A stretch of DNA of 64,000 nucleotides from Furcasterigmium furcatum (taxonomy: Eukaryota; Ascomycota; Sordariomycetes; Glomerellales; Plectosphaerellaceae). The DNA lies in the NCBI GenBank assembly GCA_001599815.1, contig BCIA01000004.1, positions 1,738,862-1,802,861 of the forward strand, given 5' to 3'. The notes under the pieces were generated by a model. It saw only the letters and a program-made list of their open reading frames with translations, was not told where the DNA came from and searched no databases. The translations under genes and the position numbers were made by a program. Below are positions 1-11,816 of the stretch, one piece after another (position 1 is the stretch's first letter; every line of letters begins with the position of its first letter).

Positions 1-87
1 GTTGTCAGGGCAAAACACAAACGTCATCCGAACCATCTATTTTCTCTTGTCCAATCCATTCATTACTCCCTGAATCGCCCCGACTTT

Positions 88-3000
88 TTACCACGGAAGC
101 CAGTTTTTAATCGACTTGACATACACAAACACGAAAACCAAGGCGTAGTTTGTGAGAGTGAAAAGCAGAAAGATGCCCAGATATGGCCATGCAATGTCGC
201 TGGTGAGACTGATCGTAGACAGATACTGAAATGCCGGTTAGCAAGATCGCCATGCGAAATAATAGACTGTTAGGAACACTTACATCTTCGCCATTCGCGT
301 ACTGACAGTAGCCGCAGTCACCAGATGCATCTGGGTTCGCCAAGTATCCCTTGCTCCCCGAGAGCCAATCGCTGGCGTACTCGCCGCAGGTGGTATTCGA
401 AGGCACGTCGAATCGCATCAACTCGGCATCAGTGCATGTTACAGAGACTCCAGTGAGGACCATGGTGACGATGCCCGAGATCCAGTAAGTGAAGGGTCCG
501 ATGTAGTAAATCGTGTAACGCCACACGGCGGGCATGAGCTCCCTTGGCTGCAGGACGCCGTTGAAGAATTCGCACATGATAACGAAGAGAGGCATGATGT
601 TGGCAGCCATTTTCGCATCCGTGCTGAACAGGAACATGATTAGCAAACCTGTGATATCGGCTTCCAAGGGATACGGAGCTTACCTGAGTGCCGCGATCCA
701 CTGCCCCCAAGATGTTGAGAAGAGATGAAACATGAGCATCATGAGGAGCGTGTAGACTGCGGGTACACCAAGCGGGAAGCCGACGAGGAAGTAAAACAGG
801 ACGTAGAAGACCACTGCTCCTGCCAGGGCGAACGGTATCTCCACCAAGACATTCGCGGAGGTGAAGGCGGCCCAGCCGTAGATCCGGCTCGGGTACTCCC
901 GTCCAAGCCATATGTTCCTGTTGTCGTCGAACATCATGGCGCACGCGTTGATGAACTCCGGGACGATGATCAGTACCAAGAAGCTCGAAAAGATTCTGTA
1001 CTGCATGTCCGCCTCGGTGTTGCCCAGTTGCAAGTAGATCAGGCCGTTCAGAGCCGAGTGGACGACTGAGCAGTAGAGCCGGGAGTAAATGTAGTCAGGA
1101 GTGCGCCAGTACTGCAGGAATGTGCGCCTTGTCAGGACGGAGATCTGTTGACCTGTTGATGAGGCGAATTGGCTGTTGAGTGTGGAGGAGTCTAGTTCCG
1201 TCGTTTTGGTTGCAGCATTGGCCTTGATGGCGGTGATGGTGTCCAGGACGGCCGCGGCCTCATCAGACTGTTCCCAGATGTCGCACCAGTCGTGTACATC
1301 ACCCTTTGCTTCTTGGCCGGCAACCTCGATCAGAAGGTCCGCGACATTCTTGTCGGGCTCGGCTGCCACGCCGTTTTTCGCAAAATAGTCGATTACTGTC
1401 CGACCGTTGTCGCCGATTTCTCCGAAGTAGTAGACTCGGCCTCCTCGGTTCAGTGCGAGCGCACGATCAAACTATTCGGTAAGTTAGTAGTGTTCCTAAC
1501 TAGGAAAGATGGAGAACATACAAGCTCGAACTGTTCCTGGCTCGCCTGGTGAATGGTGCACAGAATGGCCTGACCGACATCTGCTAGTCGTCGTAGCAAT
1601 CTCACGATGCTCATCGCACCTTGGCTGTCCAAGCCCTGTGACGAATTAGCGAAACGTTCCCACCTCGGTTTCAATTCTACTTACGCTGGTGGGCTCGTCA
1701 AGGAACAGCAGGAGATCCGGATGGGCGCAGAGCTCAACACCAATGGTTGTTCGCTTCTTCTGCTCCAGCGACAGAGACCTGATGACGATGTTCTGCAAAT
1801 CAGACATGTCGAGAATTTCGAGAATGCCGTCGACGTCTGCGATTTTGTCCTCCCGGCTCTTCTCCGAACTCTGCCGCAAGAGTGCGGAGAACTCGAACGC
1901 CTCCCGGACTGTGCTCGTCTCGACGTGAATGTCCATTTGCTGACAGAAGCCAATCCGCCGTCCAAAGGATGGACCGATGTTCTCGTTGCCGATCTTCATC
2001 TCGCCGGACACTGTGCCCTGGCCCTGCTGTGATAGAACCGTCATCACTGTACCTTGGGTTAGCCAGTCGAAACAAACGTCTTTCGGGTGCCAACTTACGG
2101 GTGCTTTTTCCGGCTCCAGAAGTTCCGACGAGAGCTGTGAGGGTTCCCGGCTGGCAGAAACCAGAAACCCCTCGCAGAAGTTGCTTGTACTCGTTGTTCT
2201 GCCGAACACTGTAGTTGATGTCTGTCCAAGAGAAGGCCGCACCTGACTTTCCAACGTGACCCTTGGTTTGCTGAGGGTTCGCCTCGGTGTGTGGCCTCTT
2301 AGTAGCTGCGACCTCGTCCGTACTCTCTTCATCACGCTTCTGGGAAGGCATGAGACGTTTGCGTTTGTCGGCGGTCTCGAGAGCCCCATCACGTCCGCTG
2401 GTCCAATCCATATTCTCAACCACCCACATGTTGAGTAGGCAAAGACCGACCAGGAACAACAAGAGAATACCGTAGTCTCTCCCGATGTTGTCGTAGCTAA
2501 AGCCAAACTGGCTCTGGATATACTCGTCGCCGTCCAGTTCCAATTGCCCTGCGGACATGCCTCTGGATGCGCAGACTTGGAATGCCGTGTCGTTGTACCC
2601 TGGGCCCGCGGGGATGATTGACCCCGCGCCGCATGGGAACTTCCGTCCATGGAACTCGACTGCCATGAGAATCTCGAACGTGTAAAGCACAGGGGTCAGG
2701 TACTGTTCAGTTGTCTGTTAGCTCTGGTGACTTCGGAGAATCTGCCGTACTCACCCCGAGCCACCCAACCCATGGCACATCTGAAAGCAAGCTCTCAATA
2801 GACCGCAAGTACCCTCCGCATGCCATGGTGATGACCAAGAAAATTCCACAGTATCTCAGGGCTACTTCAAGGTGAGGAGACGCAGCCCCAAAGACGCGGT
2901 ATGATGCTGTATACGCCATGGTGCAGAGGAAGATCGAGCTCAGGAAGGCAAAGAATGGACCGGGCTGCATAATAGGTTAGCACGGTTGTCTCATAAGCTT

Positions 3001-4877
3001 GGGTTGATTCTTTTAGCGCCCGAGGGAATCCAAATGCTTACCTCAAATCTCAAGCCGCTGATAAAGTACGCGATCAGCGAGAAAACCGCTGTTTGGAAAA
3101 GGACGATGGGCACGTCCACGAGAGTTTTCCCGATGACCACAGCACTGGGCCGGACCATCGCGTATCGCTTTTGTCGGCTGAAAACTGTCCGTCCAGAGAA
3201 GGCGCTGTCAAGCTCTCCCAACTGGAACCATGCGACCAAACCCGCGGAGTAGAAGCAGAATCCTCCACGAGAGTAGACACCATCTGTGTTGTCCTTCATG
3301 TTGTAAAACATTGAGGAGAGCAGGAAGGAACAGACGAAAACACAGATCAACTTTGAAATCAAAGGCGCCCGATGTCCCTTCAGCTGCCAGAACTCTCTCT
3401 TGGCACACAGGAGGACTTGTCGGAAGAAGGACGTGTTGTATGATGAGTGGGCGGCGACGTATTTGGATTTGTGCTGGTCGAAATGCTGCTTCAAAGCCTC
3501 GGTCGCTGGCGAGGGGCGGTGGACGTCGGCCTCGGAACTGGCACCGGACCCTACCAACTCGGCTTCGTAGCGACAAATGTCGGTTTGGACATCCTGGAAC
3601 GCTTGACTAGCCCTGAAGGCTCTCTCAAGGTCCACGGCACCCCGGGGTGTGCTGGGGTCAGAGACATCGCGGATGTTGGCGGCATTATCCGATGCAATGC
3701 TGGTGAGGAAGTCGCTCATGGTTTGCCGCGGCAGGCGGTCGTAGCCTAGGGCATTGAAGTAACGCTCGGCGCTCTTTGCCGGGCCTTGGTAGAGCATCCT
3801 CCCTTGGTCGATGACCATGACCTTGTCCATGAGGTCGAAGATGTCGTCCGAGGCTTGGTACAGGGAAACCAATGTTGTTCGCCGGCAGGCGTCCGTCATG
3901 AGACGGAGGGACTTGATGTAGTCGAGGGCGGAGGAGGCATCCAGACCACGAGTAGAGCCATCCCACGCCTGGACAGAGGCATCAGAAGCCAGAGATTCCA
4001 GAATTGAGATGCGCTTTCTCTCGCCGCCCGACATGCCTCTGATGAACTCGTCGCCTACAAGAGTGTCCAACGATCTGGTCATTCCAAAGGCACGGCCGAA
4101 TTCGTCGAGAAACCTTGGAATCTGGTCGGCCCATTTCTTGCGCGTCTTGTTGTGTAGCGCAAACTCCAATGTCTGGCGGCCCGTGAGGGTGGGCAAGTGG
4201 ATGTCGTCTTCGGGCACATAGGAAACTGCGCCACGAAACCGCTTGAGAATCTCCGCGGGAGAGAGGCCGGAGTAGTCGATTGATCCTTTGACGCCCAGAA
4301 AAGAGGAGTGATCATTGCCGATGGTGCGCAGAAAGGTGCTGCATCCGGAGCCAGGATTCCCCAGAACCCTAAGACTCGAGGTTAATGATCAAACACCACG
4401 ACTTGGGCGCAGGGTACGGTTCGGCATGGCAACTTACAGCATCATCTCTCCATTCCGAACAACGCCCGAGAAATCGCGGATGAGAGCTTGGCCGTTCTCC
4501 GTGTGCTGAGGATAAATCATTCGCTTCAGGGTCCACTCGTAAATATCCTGAAAAGTCAAGGTTCTCCAAATCGCATCTCTGAGGGTTCGGACTGGCGCGA
4601 TGCCTCCAGGCAACCCATAGGTTGACACGGACTTGAAGCACACGCTGAGTGGGAAGGCCTGGGTCCTGGCAAGCTGATCGTCTTGTAGGTACTTCCCCAG
4701 CTCAGAAATCCCAGGGTCAGGCTCGTTGGTTATTGTGCTGTGTAATCCGGCCAGCGCACCCTCAGCTTCCGAAGACAGGACAACATGCGAGCTTTGGTCC
4801 GCATCATGCCTTGGATGTTGTAACGGCTGGCCATGGCTGGAGTGTGTCAGCCGCAATGGCGGGGGAAAGGGAGGCAT
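88..4877 (-). CDS. Full-length PDR-type (ABC-G) multidrug ABC transporter
   Basis: ATP-driven plasma-membrane exporter of the fungal pleiotropic drug resistance family, which pumps xenobiotics such as azoles and plant defence compounds. The layout is NBD1-TMD1-NBD2-TMD2. NBD1 has the PDR-type degenerate Walker A (NPGSGCSTF, Cys for Lys) and signature SGGERKR. NBD2 has a canonical Walker A (GTSGAGKST), the LSLEQKKR signature and Walker B LLLFLDEPTSGLDS. Hydrophobic TMD blocks lie near 3000-3400, 2450-2960 and 88-1100. It spans about nine exons; introns read well at 226-283 and 624-683, others near 1470-1525, 1640-1683, 2042-2097, 2707-2755, 2970-3040 and 4372-4438. The reading frame ends in TAA at 88-90. 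The start at 4877 has context CAACAATG and gives an N-terminus somewhat shorter than many PDR proteins, so an upstream exon is possible. Family assignment is firm; substrate is unknown. Confidence 0.93.
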
Positions 4878-5509
4878 TGTTGGAAATATCTCTCTTTGAA
4901 TGTGGAAAATAAAAACCTCTGCGGTTCGTCAAACTGGTTCATCAGACAGCCTACCCCTTCGAGGATCTTATACGACGAGGGCTCCCCTCGTTGATGTTGC
5001 GTATTGTCCATTTTGGGCAGGTGGGGCGACCCCGATCCGACATCATTTAGTGTGAGATCCTCGGAGGCCCGCGGACTCGGTGCCCACTGAACTGGGAAGA
5101 CTTGGTGCACATCCCTCCCTGGTCCCCAAGAGCTGACCAAGCTGTCAAAAATATCGTGGGCAAAGAGTCCTGTTCGATTCGTCCCGTTTTGGCATGTTTG
5201 GGCGACGCGCGCACGAACCTGTGGATGCCACCCACTTGACCCCTTCACAAAGAGCCTGGAACAGGGCCCCGAGACAAGACTTCTGATGGCCCAGATTCTA
5301 CCTGTTATTAAGTACGATGATTACCAATGCTTCCGCCGTTCTGCTTATCCAACCTGGGTGCAGAGCCTCCATAGGTGCCGGCGACGCCTGTTGTGGAGTT
5401 ATCCTCGCACCATGAACGTCGGCCTGTCTTCAGGCTACTTACCATGCCAATCACGTTTTCTCGATAGCAGACATGATGGAATATGATTCTCGCTCAAGCA
5501 CATTCCAGC
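4878..5509. other. Intergenic: upstream region of the ABC transporter
   Basis: No convincing gene is seen. It holds the promoter side of the leftward ABC transporter gene and the upstream flank of a 5S rRNA gene. A TATA-like TATGAT lies at 5482-5487, about 28 bases before the 5S start. Confidence 0.5.
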
Positions 5510-5629
5510 ACATACGACCATACCCATTGGAAAACTCGGGATCCCGTCCGCTCTCCCATAGATAAGCCAATGAGGGCTGGATTAGTAGTTGGGTCGGTGA
5601 CGACCAGCGAATACCCGGTGTTGTATGTT
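5510..5629 (+). rRNA. 5S ribosomal RNA, variant copy
   Basis: Complete 120-nt 5S rRNA of the dispersed ascomycete type, starting ACATACGACC and ending TTGTATGTT, followed by a T-rich Pol III terminator (TTTCTTTTTT). It differs from the second complete copy at 19244-19363 at only two positions, C18 to T and G61 to A. These two positions pair with each other in helix II, so the change is compensatory. A TATA-like TATGAT sits about 28 bases upstream, where Neurospora-type 5S genes carry their upstream element. Probably functional. Confidence 0.95.
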
Positions 5630-5834
5630 TCTTTTTTGACTTTTTGTTTGTCGCCCGATCAGCGCACGCATCCATCGGCATGGATAGTCTGGAGTTGGCG
5701 GTTTGGATACGGCTTGAGGAGTTGGGGTGAGCGGTCGATGCAAGGACAGACCGTGTTGTGGAAACATGAACTGGGGTATTGACAAGCCCGCCACACCGGC
5801 CTACGATGTATTCTCGAGGGCATGCTACCTCGAC

Positions 5835-7472
5835 TCACCGACGTTCGGACGAACCCAGAAAAATAACAGACGAGTCATCTCCCACCACATCGTCCTCGTC
5901 ATCCTCGGCCACGTCCGGAACTGCCACCTCGCGGAGACGGACTGTCAGCCAGGCATGCAAGCCGCCGAACATGCCCACGCTCTTGCGAGTCTCGCAGAAC
6001 GACCTCATCTGTTGGTAGTTCTGAACGATCCACTCGGCCTCGGCAGCGTACGACCTCGCGTCTCTGTCTGCGCCCCCAGTCTTCAGAACGCGCTCACCAG
6101 CACAGGTGTACGCCACCTTGTTCAGACATACCGGACACAGATACGGCGGCTGCCTCACATCCTCTTCGATGCTCGCCGTCCCCTGCATCACGCACGCGTA
6201 GTACGTGCAGTGACCGATCCCGAAACAGTGGCCTAGTTCGTGGCTTGCCGTCCGGCACACCCGCGCCAGCCACATGCCGTCCCAGTCCTCGCCAGTCCTG
6301 GGCAGGAGCGTGTCTCTCGTCGCCGTCACCGCTGCCGCCAGCGGCGAATCGGCGGCATCCTTCACCCGGATCATGCAGTGAGGGTCGACCTTGGCGCCCC
6401 CCTGCCTCCTCCTGGCAAGGCCATAGGTCGTGTCCCTCAGGGCAGGCTCGCTCGCCTCCCAGATCCCGTCCACGAAGTCCCGACAGTGCGACGCCGGCCA
6501 GCTGTGGGCGTGGCTCACCTTGGCGTGCCCGTCCAGCGCCGGGTTGTAACGGAACGTCGACACGATGCAGATGCGCGACCCGCCGTACGCGCGACCGGCG
6601 CAGAAGTCGTCCTTTTCGTCCTCGTACAGGTCGTGATCCGTGATGAGCAGGATGGCGAACGCGTCGGACGGCGCGCACGCGAGCAGCGCGTCGAGCATGT
6701 CGTCGAGGTTGAGTTGGCCTGCCGTCACGCCATCCAGCGAGGGGCGGAACCGCACGCGCGTGGCGCTGCCGTCGGGTGTCATGAGGCCGACGTGTCCGCG
6801 GTCATGGCCACCAGGCGCACCACCGCGGCCCTGGCGCCACGATGTGAAGCGGAAATGGTCCTTGAGCACCTTGAGCTCAAGGCCGGTGTAGAAGGCCTGT
6901 AGGTACGCGGCGATGTCGTCTATGCCGGGCCGGCTGGCTTGGAACGCGGGACCTGGCAGACCTTCGTTGCACCCACCTGGAATCACCGGTTTGGTCCATT
7001 CATCCAGGGTCCGGGCAACCTTGGGGTCGATGGTTGGCACATCGACGACATAGATGGTGCTCCGCCTGGCGGTGACAGCGTTGCGACCCCTGGTGGTGCA
7101 AAACGTCCACAGGCTCTGAGGGTCTTCTGCCGGGTCGAGATCGAGAGCGTCTTGGGGGAGGAGGCTGATGCTGGGGAAACTCGTGAAGGGAGGCAGTCCC
7201 AAACGAACAAGTCCGGTGGGTGGCTTGCCTGTGCCGGTGCGCAGTGTTGCCGAGAGCAGCTCTATCTGGGAGGGCGTCTTGTAGAACGATAATGAGGTTG
7301 CGTGAGGCGATCCGCCAGTGTATAGGGCCTCGTGGGTGCAGGCCGATGCTGTTGCCGAAGCCTTTCCCCTGGCTTTGGGTGGCATGACCTCTGCCGCTTT
7401 TGAATCCAAGGTGCCAGGTTTGCGGGATGCAAAAGAAGAACAAGAACAAAAGTTCACGACCCGAGAGGTCAT
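5835..7472 (-). CDS. Archaemetzincin-type zinc metalloprotease (M54)
   Basis: Single-exon gene for a peptidase M54 (archaemetzincin) protein, a zinc-dependent metalloprotease thought to be intracellular. The diagnostic motif is complete at about residues 410-430: HELGHCFGIGHC, giving the zinc ligands HExxHxxGxxH plus the first cysteine, then YYACVMQG. A CPVC pair near residue 447 completes the four-cysteine second zinc site. The ATG at 7472 gives 545 residues; a second in-frame ATG at 7385 (MPPKARGK) looks more like a natural start, because the 29 residues before it are low in family-like character. No signal peptide is seen. It stands alone and is flanked by 5S rRNA material on both sides. 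The physiological substrate of fungal archaemetzincins is not established. Confidence 0.93.
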   Translation of the reverse strand: MTSRVVNFCSCSSFASRKPGTLDSKAAEVMPPKARGKASATASACTHEALYTGGSPHATSLSFYKTPSQIELLSATLRTGTGKPPTGLVRLGLPPFTSFPSISLLPQDALDLDPAEDPQSLWTFCTTRGRNAVTARRSTIYVVDVPTIDPKVARTLDEWTKPVIPGGCNEGLPGPAFQASRPGIDDIAAYLQAFYTGLELKVLKDHFRFTSWRQGRGGAPGGHDRGHVGLMTPDGSATRVRFRPSLDGVTAGQLNLDDMLDALLACAPSDAFAILLITDHDLYEDEKDDFCAGRAYGGSRICIVSTFRYNPALDGHAKVSHAHSWPASHCRDFVDGIWEASEPALRDTTYGLARRRQGGAKVDPHCMIRVKDAADSPLAAAVTATRDTLLPRTGEDWDGMWLARVCRTASHELGHCFGIGHCTYYACVMQGTASIEEDVRQPPYLCPVCLNKVAYTCAGERVLKTGGADRDARSYAAEAEWIVQNYQQMRSFCETRKSVGMFGGLHAWLTVRLREVAVPDVAEDDEDDVVGDDSSVIFLGSSERR

Positions 7473-7571
7473 GTTGTTGTTGGTATCGGAGGGACTCCCA
7501 AAAGTCCCGGTAACTGAAGCGACATGATGACAGTGCGCAAGGCTGCTGGCTGTTGCCTACGACCACCCGCT

Positions 7572-7610
7572 GCCACCTGCTACCACGTGGAATCAGCGGG
7601 GAGAACAGAA
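7572..7610 (+). repeat. 39-bp dispersed repeat, copy A
   Basis: Aligns without gaps to 10427-10465, with 33 of 39 bases identical; the shared core is CACCTGCT followed by ACGTGGAAT. It lies in non-coding DNA and is probably a fragment of an old dispersed element. No terminal repeats or coding sequence accompany it. Confidence 0.5.
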
Positions 7611-7751
7611 CTCGCGGGCTTTGGATGCAACGGCAACCCAACTCGCACCACCACGCCAGCGAAAGCAGCGACAAGCTTGAGGAAGTATTTGCTTCCATGT
7701 TTTGAACCTCTTTCATCCGTCATTGGAACCGCACACTCCCATAACACTTAT

Positions 7752-7813
7752 GTATGAGGGCAGGGTCAGTACTTGGGACGGCGACAAGCAGTTGAATACC
7801 CGGTGTCGTATGT
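7752..7813 (+). pseudogene. 5S rRNA relic, 3' half only
   Basis: Matches about the last 60 nt of the 5S gene with many substitutions (GAATACCCGGTGTCGTATGT is the best-kept part) and keeps the T-rich tail TCTTTTTT. The first half of the gene is absent, so it lacks the helix I 5' strand and cannot fold as 5S rRNA. Confidence 0.8.
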
Positions 7814-9126
7814 CTTTTTTGGCCATTTTTTGGGTTTTGTGATTCAGTTCGAAACAATGCATTCAATGGTAACTTCCAGAGGGTGGAAAAGTGAACATTC
7901 GACTCATTTCGTGGACCTCCACTCTCACCCGGGGCGGGCTCCAAGTTTGGATATAGGGATACAGGGGCTCTAAAAGGTGGAGCATATAAACTATTCCGGA
8001 TTGGGATGTCCAGGAGGCCAGCAGAGGTACTTAGCTAGTATTCAGAATCTCTTTGTTGTATAGCAAGCCTTTACGTAAAATGCTATTTAGAATGAGATAT
8101 ATAAAGGGCTATAACCTATGGATAACACTCAGGAATTTAGTTTATTTGTCGAAAAAGAAAGTCGCTGTCAGAATAAGGAGTTCAATTCTTCGCAGGTACC
8201 TTCATCGGTCGCTGGACATCTAACTGTGGATCCCAAGATTTGCCCCATTTTTAAAGCCTCTGTATCCAAACTTGGAGCCCCGGGAGACATCCCCTCAACC
8301 CCTTTCTTATCGCCTAAGCGGCTGGTGTGATGTTTTGAGGCCGACCATCAGACGCATCTTATCACGACAGGGGTTTCAACTCGCCGGGGAAGTGGTAACT
8401 GGGGCCGAGAACGCTGATCGACAATATTTGTGTCTGACTGTGGAAATTTGCTTCCGTTGGATGGTGTGGCCGGACGAGGCTGGGACGGTTGGTTGCCCTC
8501 CACGGGTGACTCGGTTGCACGGTCTGGCGCAAAGGACCAGCAGGCGGTCTATGCGTCGAGGCGGCTGGATCGGGATGGACCTGTGTGGATGGCGTGTGGT
8601 CAAGTCATCTGGCGGGCGCAGCAAGCAAGGCTCATTGGCAGAGTTGAGTCGAGTCGTCTCTCGGCACCCGTCGACTTCTGCCAGCCACCCAGTCGGGGAG
8701 GAGGAAATTTCTGCCGGGGACATGATACCTCAGCCTCACTTCGAAGGAGGATTTCCCTATTCGGTGATCAGCAAGCCGCGAGGGGTAAGGTCCTGAATCA
8801 TTGCAGCATCATGGACCACATTTGATGCATAGTATGTATGTTTGTTTGTTTTCCCGCCCGCAATCGCCATTGGCCCCGACGTGTCAAAGTTTCAGGTTGC
8901 AGTCGGGGGCGGCTCCCTGGCCGTTGCTGGTTTCCTCTTCATGTTGACGGCTCCTACTCTATAGCGTTTGATTGCAAGCAATACTTAAGGCTCCAAGTTC
9001 TCCTTGATCTTTTCTCATCGAATGTTCTGTCACTCTAGTCAGGCGAGCTGCGTTTGTTGGCGCTGCCGACACTGATCCTTTCTTCTCCTTTCCTTCTTGA
9101 ACCTGCTCTCGAACCGCTTCGAACTC

Positions 9127-10126
9127 ATGGCAGACCTGACGCTCAAGTTCTGGAGCCAGTCAGGCTCTAGCTATGCCCGCCGCCTGCGTCCTGAGGAATG
9201 GGAGAACGTGCGCGGCAGCATCACCGAGTGGGTCCTGGCTGATCTCCAGAACAAGGAGGTACTTGCACTGCTGTTGGAGGAGTACGGGCTGAAGATAAGG
9301 TACAAGTGCAACATGCTGCCCTGGCGACAAATTAACTAACCCGTTGACCAGCGAGAACCAGCTCAAGGGCAAGGTCAAGGAATGGCGCCTACAGGGCCGC
9401 CGTGCCCGGAAGACAGCGGCTCAGTGGCTAGCCGAGGTGGGTGTATCACCGGTCATCCAGGAGGCCGCCGTCTCCCATCGCGTCGCCAACCCGGCCCTTC
9501 ACGCCTTTACACACGCGCAGATATCGTTATCCGACATGAACCCTGAGGTCTTACCAACCCTGAACACGATCTTCAATCGGGGCCCCGACCGGATGGGATT
9601 CGACGGACCCCATGGGAGGCTCTGCATGAGCCGGGCCCCCTCCTACGATCTCGAACACTATAGAAACCAAGTCTGGCCTCTTGAGGCCATGGCTTCCAGG
9701 CTGCGGAGGATGCAGGAGGCGGTCCAGCAACCGGGGATGGGGGTGCGCCAGATGTTGAGCACCATAGACCTGTGCATCGAGCTCTGGCTCATCAGCATCT
9801 TCATCGAAGAAGATGACGAGGCAACTGGCTTCCACCAATCAGCCTACATGACGCTCCTCTCCGTTCTCTGCGTCAAGGTCGGCATATTTGCTCAACCGAC
9901 AACCAAGGTCTTCGAAGCGAGCACCATGATTATCAACTACTGGGCCCTGGGTTGGCCACGCCGCGTCGGTTTGCGGGGCGCGCACCTCCCATATGCCAGG
10001 AGGGGCGGACAGCCTGGGGCATCCCCGTGGACTCGACGCTTCATCGGCCCACTTGCTATTCTCACCGGAGCCTACCTCAAGGAGACCCTCGGGTGGGTTA
10101 TCAGGGAGTTCTCTGTAAAGGACTAG
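9127..10126 (+). CDS. Clr5-domain protein
   Basis: The N-terminus matches the fungal Clr5 domain: RPEEWENVRGSI, a leucine-rich middle ending in EEYGLK, then SENQLKGKVKEW. One intron (9300-9351, GTACAAGT to GACCAG) splits the domain and restores the frame through a serine codon at K-I-S-E-N-Q. The remaining ~260 residues are helical and unfamiliar, as is usual for Clr5 proteins, where only the N-terminal ~55 residues are conserved. The protein has about 315 residues and no signal peptide. Clr5 proteins are poorly understood; the domain is named after a fission yeast silencing factor. Neighbours are relics, so context gives no functional hint. Confidence 0.75.
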
Positions 10127-10881
10127 TTTGGCGCTTGAAGGTCATGTTCTTGGTGGTGATGATGTTTTCCTAAGGTACTCTGATGAGGTTTTTGGAAGAA
10201 AAATGGCGATGTTCCTTTACGTACCTGGTTACCGAATCGAGTGTGTCTAGAATATTGACGGAAAGCTGTCCCCGTGTTAAAGGATAGTTGAGTCAATCTA
10301 TTCGGCGAGCACTGGCTCCTCTGCAGAGCCGTAGAGAGAAAAGCCATGAAGCATAGTCTGCTTACTACCTAAGTAACGAGAAAAACCGCAGCACACAGAG
10401 CAGCAGCGAAGGTTAAGCAACCTGCCACCACCTGCTGCGACGTGGAATGAGCTGGGGGAACAGAAGAAGCCCGAACTCACGACACGCTTCACAAGCGCCA
10501 TTCATGGCGCTTGTGGCCCGTGCGTCGGAAGAGGCTGGCCGAGCCACCCCCGCCATGTGGCGGGGAACAGGAAACACAACAACGGATACAGGATTGTTAC
10601 CAAATGCTGACTTGCTAGCAGCTTCTACAGCTGAAAGTTTGAACGAGCGATTTCGTTGGAGTATGCTGGACGCACGCCGTCAAGCTTTGGCGATGCAACC
10701 CCGCGCTTGACGTCTTCGGGCCGGCCTTTGTTCAGGGGGAACTGTCAACACCGGCGCTGCCGATGGCTTCCCTCAAGGAGTTTATAAGGAGAAGTTGCAC
10801 TCCCCTGCCATTTCAGCTTCAGTGTCCTCAGGCGGCCATCTCAAGTGGAAACGCAGAACTCTCCGCAGACGTTCCGCCAAT
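10127..10881. other. Intergenic
   Basis: No gene seen apart from repeat copy B at 10427-10465. The end of the stretch is the presumed promoter of the broken secreted-protein gene that follows. Confidence 0.45.
10427..10465 (+). repeat. 39-bp dispersed repeat, copy B
   Basis: Second copy of the 39-bp sequence at 7572-7610 (33/39 identical, same orientation), about 2.85 kb away, with the Clr5 gene between the two copies. Confidence 0.5.
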
Positions 10882-11740
10882 ATGCACATTCACAATGCTC
10901 TCCTCGGCATGCTCGTCCTTGTCACGGGGTCCCTCGCCCGCCACGGAAACTGGGGGATTCAACTAAACAAGGGGGCGGAATGTCATGTACTGCTCCCCCG
11001 ACGACATTCCTCACCACACAGTCAGCGGATGCGACTGTCGGCCGAAGCTGGAGAAGGACACGTGCCGCCAGCCCTGCGACACCAAGACCTGCACGCCGCA
11101 ACTCACCAACTTCAAGGACGTCAATGACTGCAACGCCGGCTGCCGCCTCGACGCCGACGGCGAGTGTAAGGGCTGCGGCCTCTGGTTCCACTCGGTGTGC
11201 GGCTCCGTCAAGGACCCGACGAACCCGAAGGTGTGCGTGACGGACACCGGCATCTCCCAAGGCAGCCCCAACACCTGGGTGCACCTCAAGACCGGGAACC
11301 CCAAGAAGCCCAAGGAGCATGACCTCATCAGCTCTACGAGTATCATCCCCGGCATTCTCGACATGTCCAGCGGGCCCGCTTCGTCCAGGCTGTACTTCGA
11401 GCGCGGCTAGGTCTACGCCCAAGACTGGGGTTTCAAGCTCGAGGACGTCGTACAAACCCCCATCAGCTTATAGCACGGCACGAAAGACGAGGCTGTGCCG
11501 ATCCAGACGGTCCACTACATGGGGGATCGCTTACCCGGCGCGATCCTAACGGAAATGGAGGGCTATGCTCACATTGACACTTGGAGGGCGATGGAGCCTG
11601 CTTTTGCCCAGTTGAAGGCCGATGGGAGCAGCAGACGATGGCTCCAAGTCATTCAGGGGCGAATAAGTTGCAGCTCGGCGCTCCCCAAAAGTGGGCGATC
11701 AACATCCCACTACCACTCTCCGACCTTGGTGTCAAATTAA
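10882..11740 (+). pseudogene. Broken gene for a secreted cysteine-rich protein
   Basis: An ATG at 10882 opens a clear signal peptide (MHIHNALLGMLVLVTGSLA), but the frame then leaves the coding path. From about 10985 the next frame encodes a cysteine-rich segment (CSPDDIPHHTVSGCDC, then CRQPCDTKTC) as far as TAG at 11408-11410. One extra base near 10988-10990 would explain the shift. The same frame reads on after that TAG (VYAQDWGFKLED) to a second TAG at 11471-11473, and then to 11738. One frameshift and two nonsense codons make it a pseudogene of a small secreted protein. I do not recognise the family. An unusual intron near 10990 is a less likely explanation for the shift. Confidence 0.6.
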
Positions 11741-11816
11741 GTGGTGCATGACAATGATGGCCTCCCGGACCACTGCAGTACATCAATTATAAACCTGCTG
11801 ATGCCAGAGCACTACC

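Larger units (their letters stand above)
7473..9126. other. Intergenic, partly AT-rich relic DNA
   Basis: No supportable gene. It contains a 39-bp dispersed repeat copy (7572-7610) and the 3' half of a 5S rRNA (7752-7813). The patch around 7980-8170 is conspicuously AT-rich compared with its surroundings and looks like decayed repeat DNA. Open frames in 8270-8830 show no recognisable domain. Confidence 0.45.

Noticed and set aside
5451..5681. Minus-strand open frame of 76 codons
   Set aside because: It is the antisense of the 5S rRNA gene; a similar frame at 7720-7944 overlaps the 5S relic.
8272..8825. Overlapping open frames of 115-174 codons
   Set aside because: Several frames are open at once, none resembles a family, and the flanks are relic DNA.
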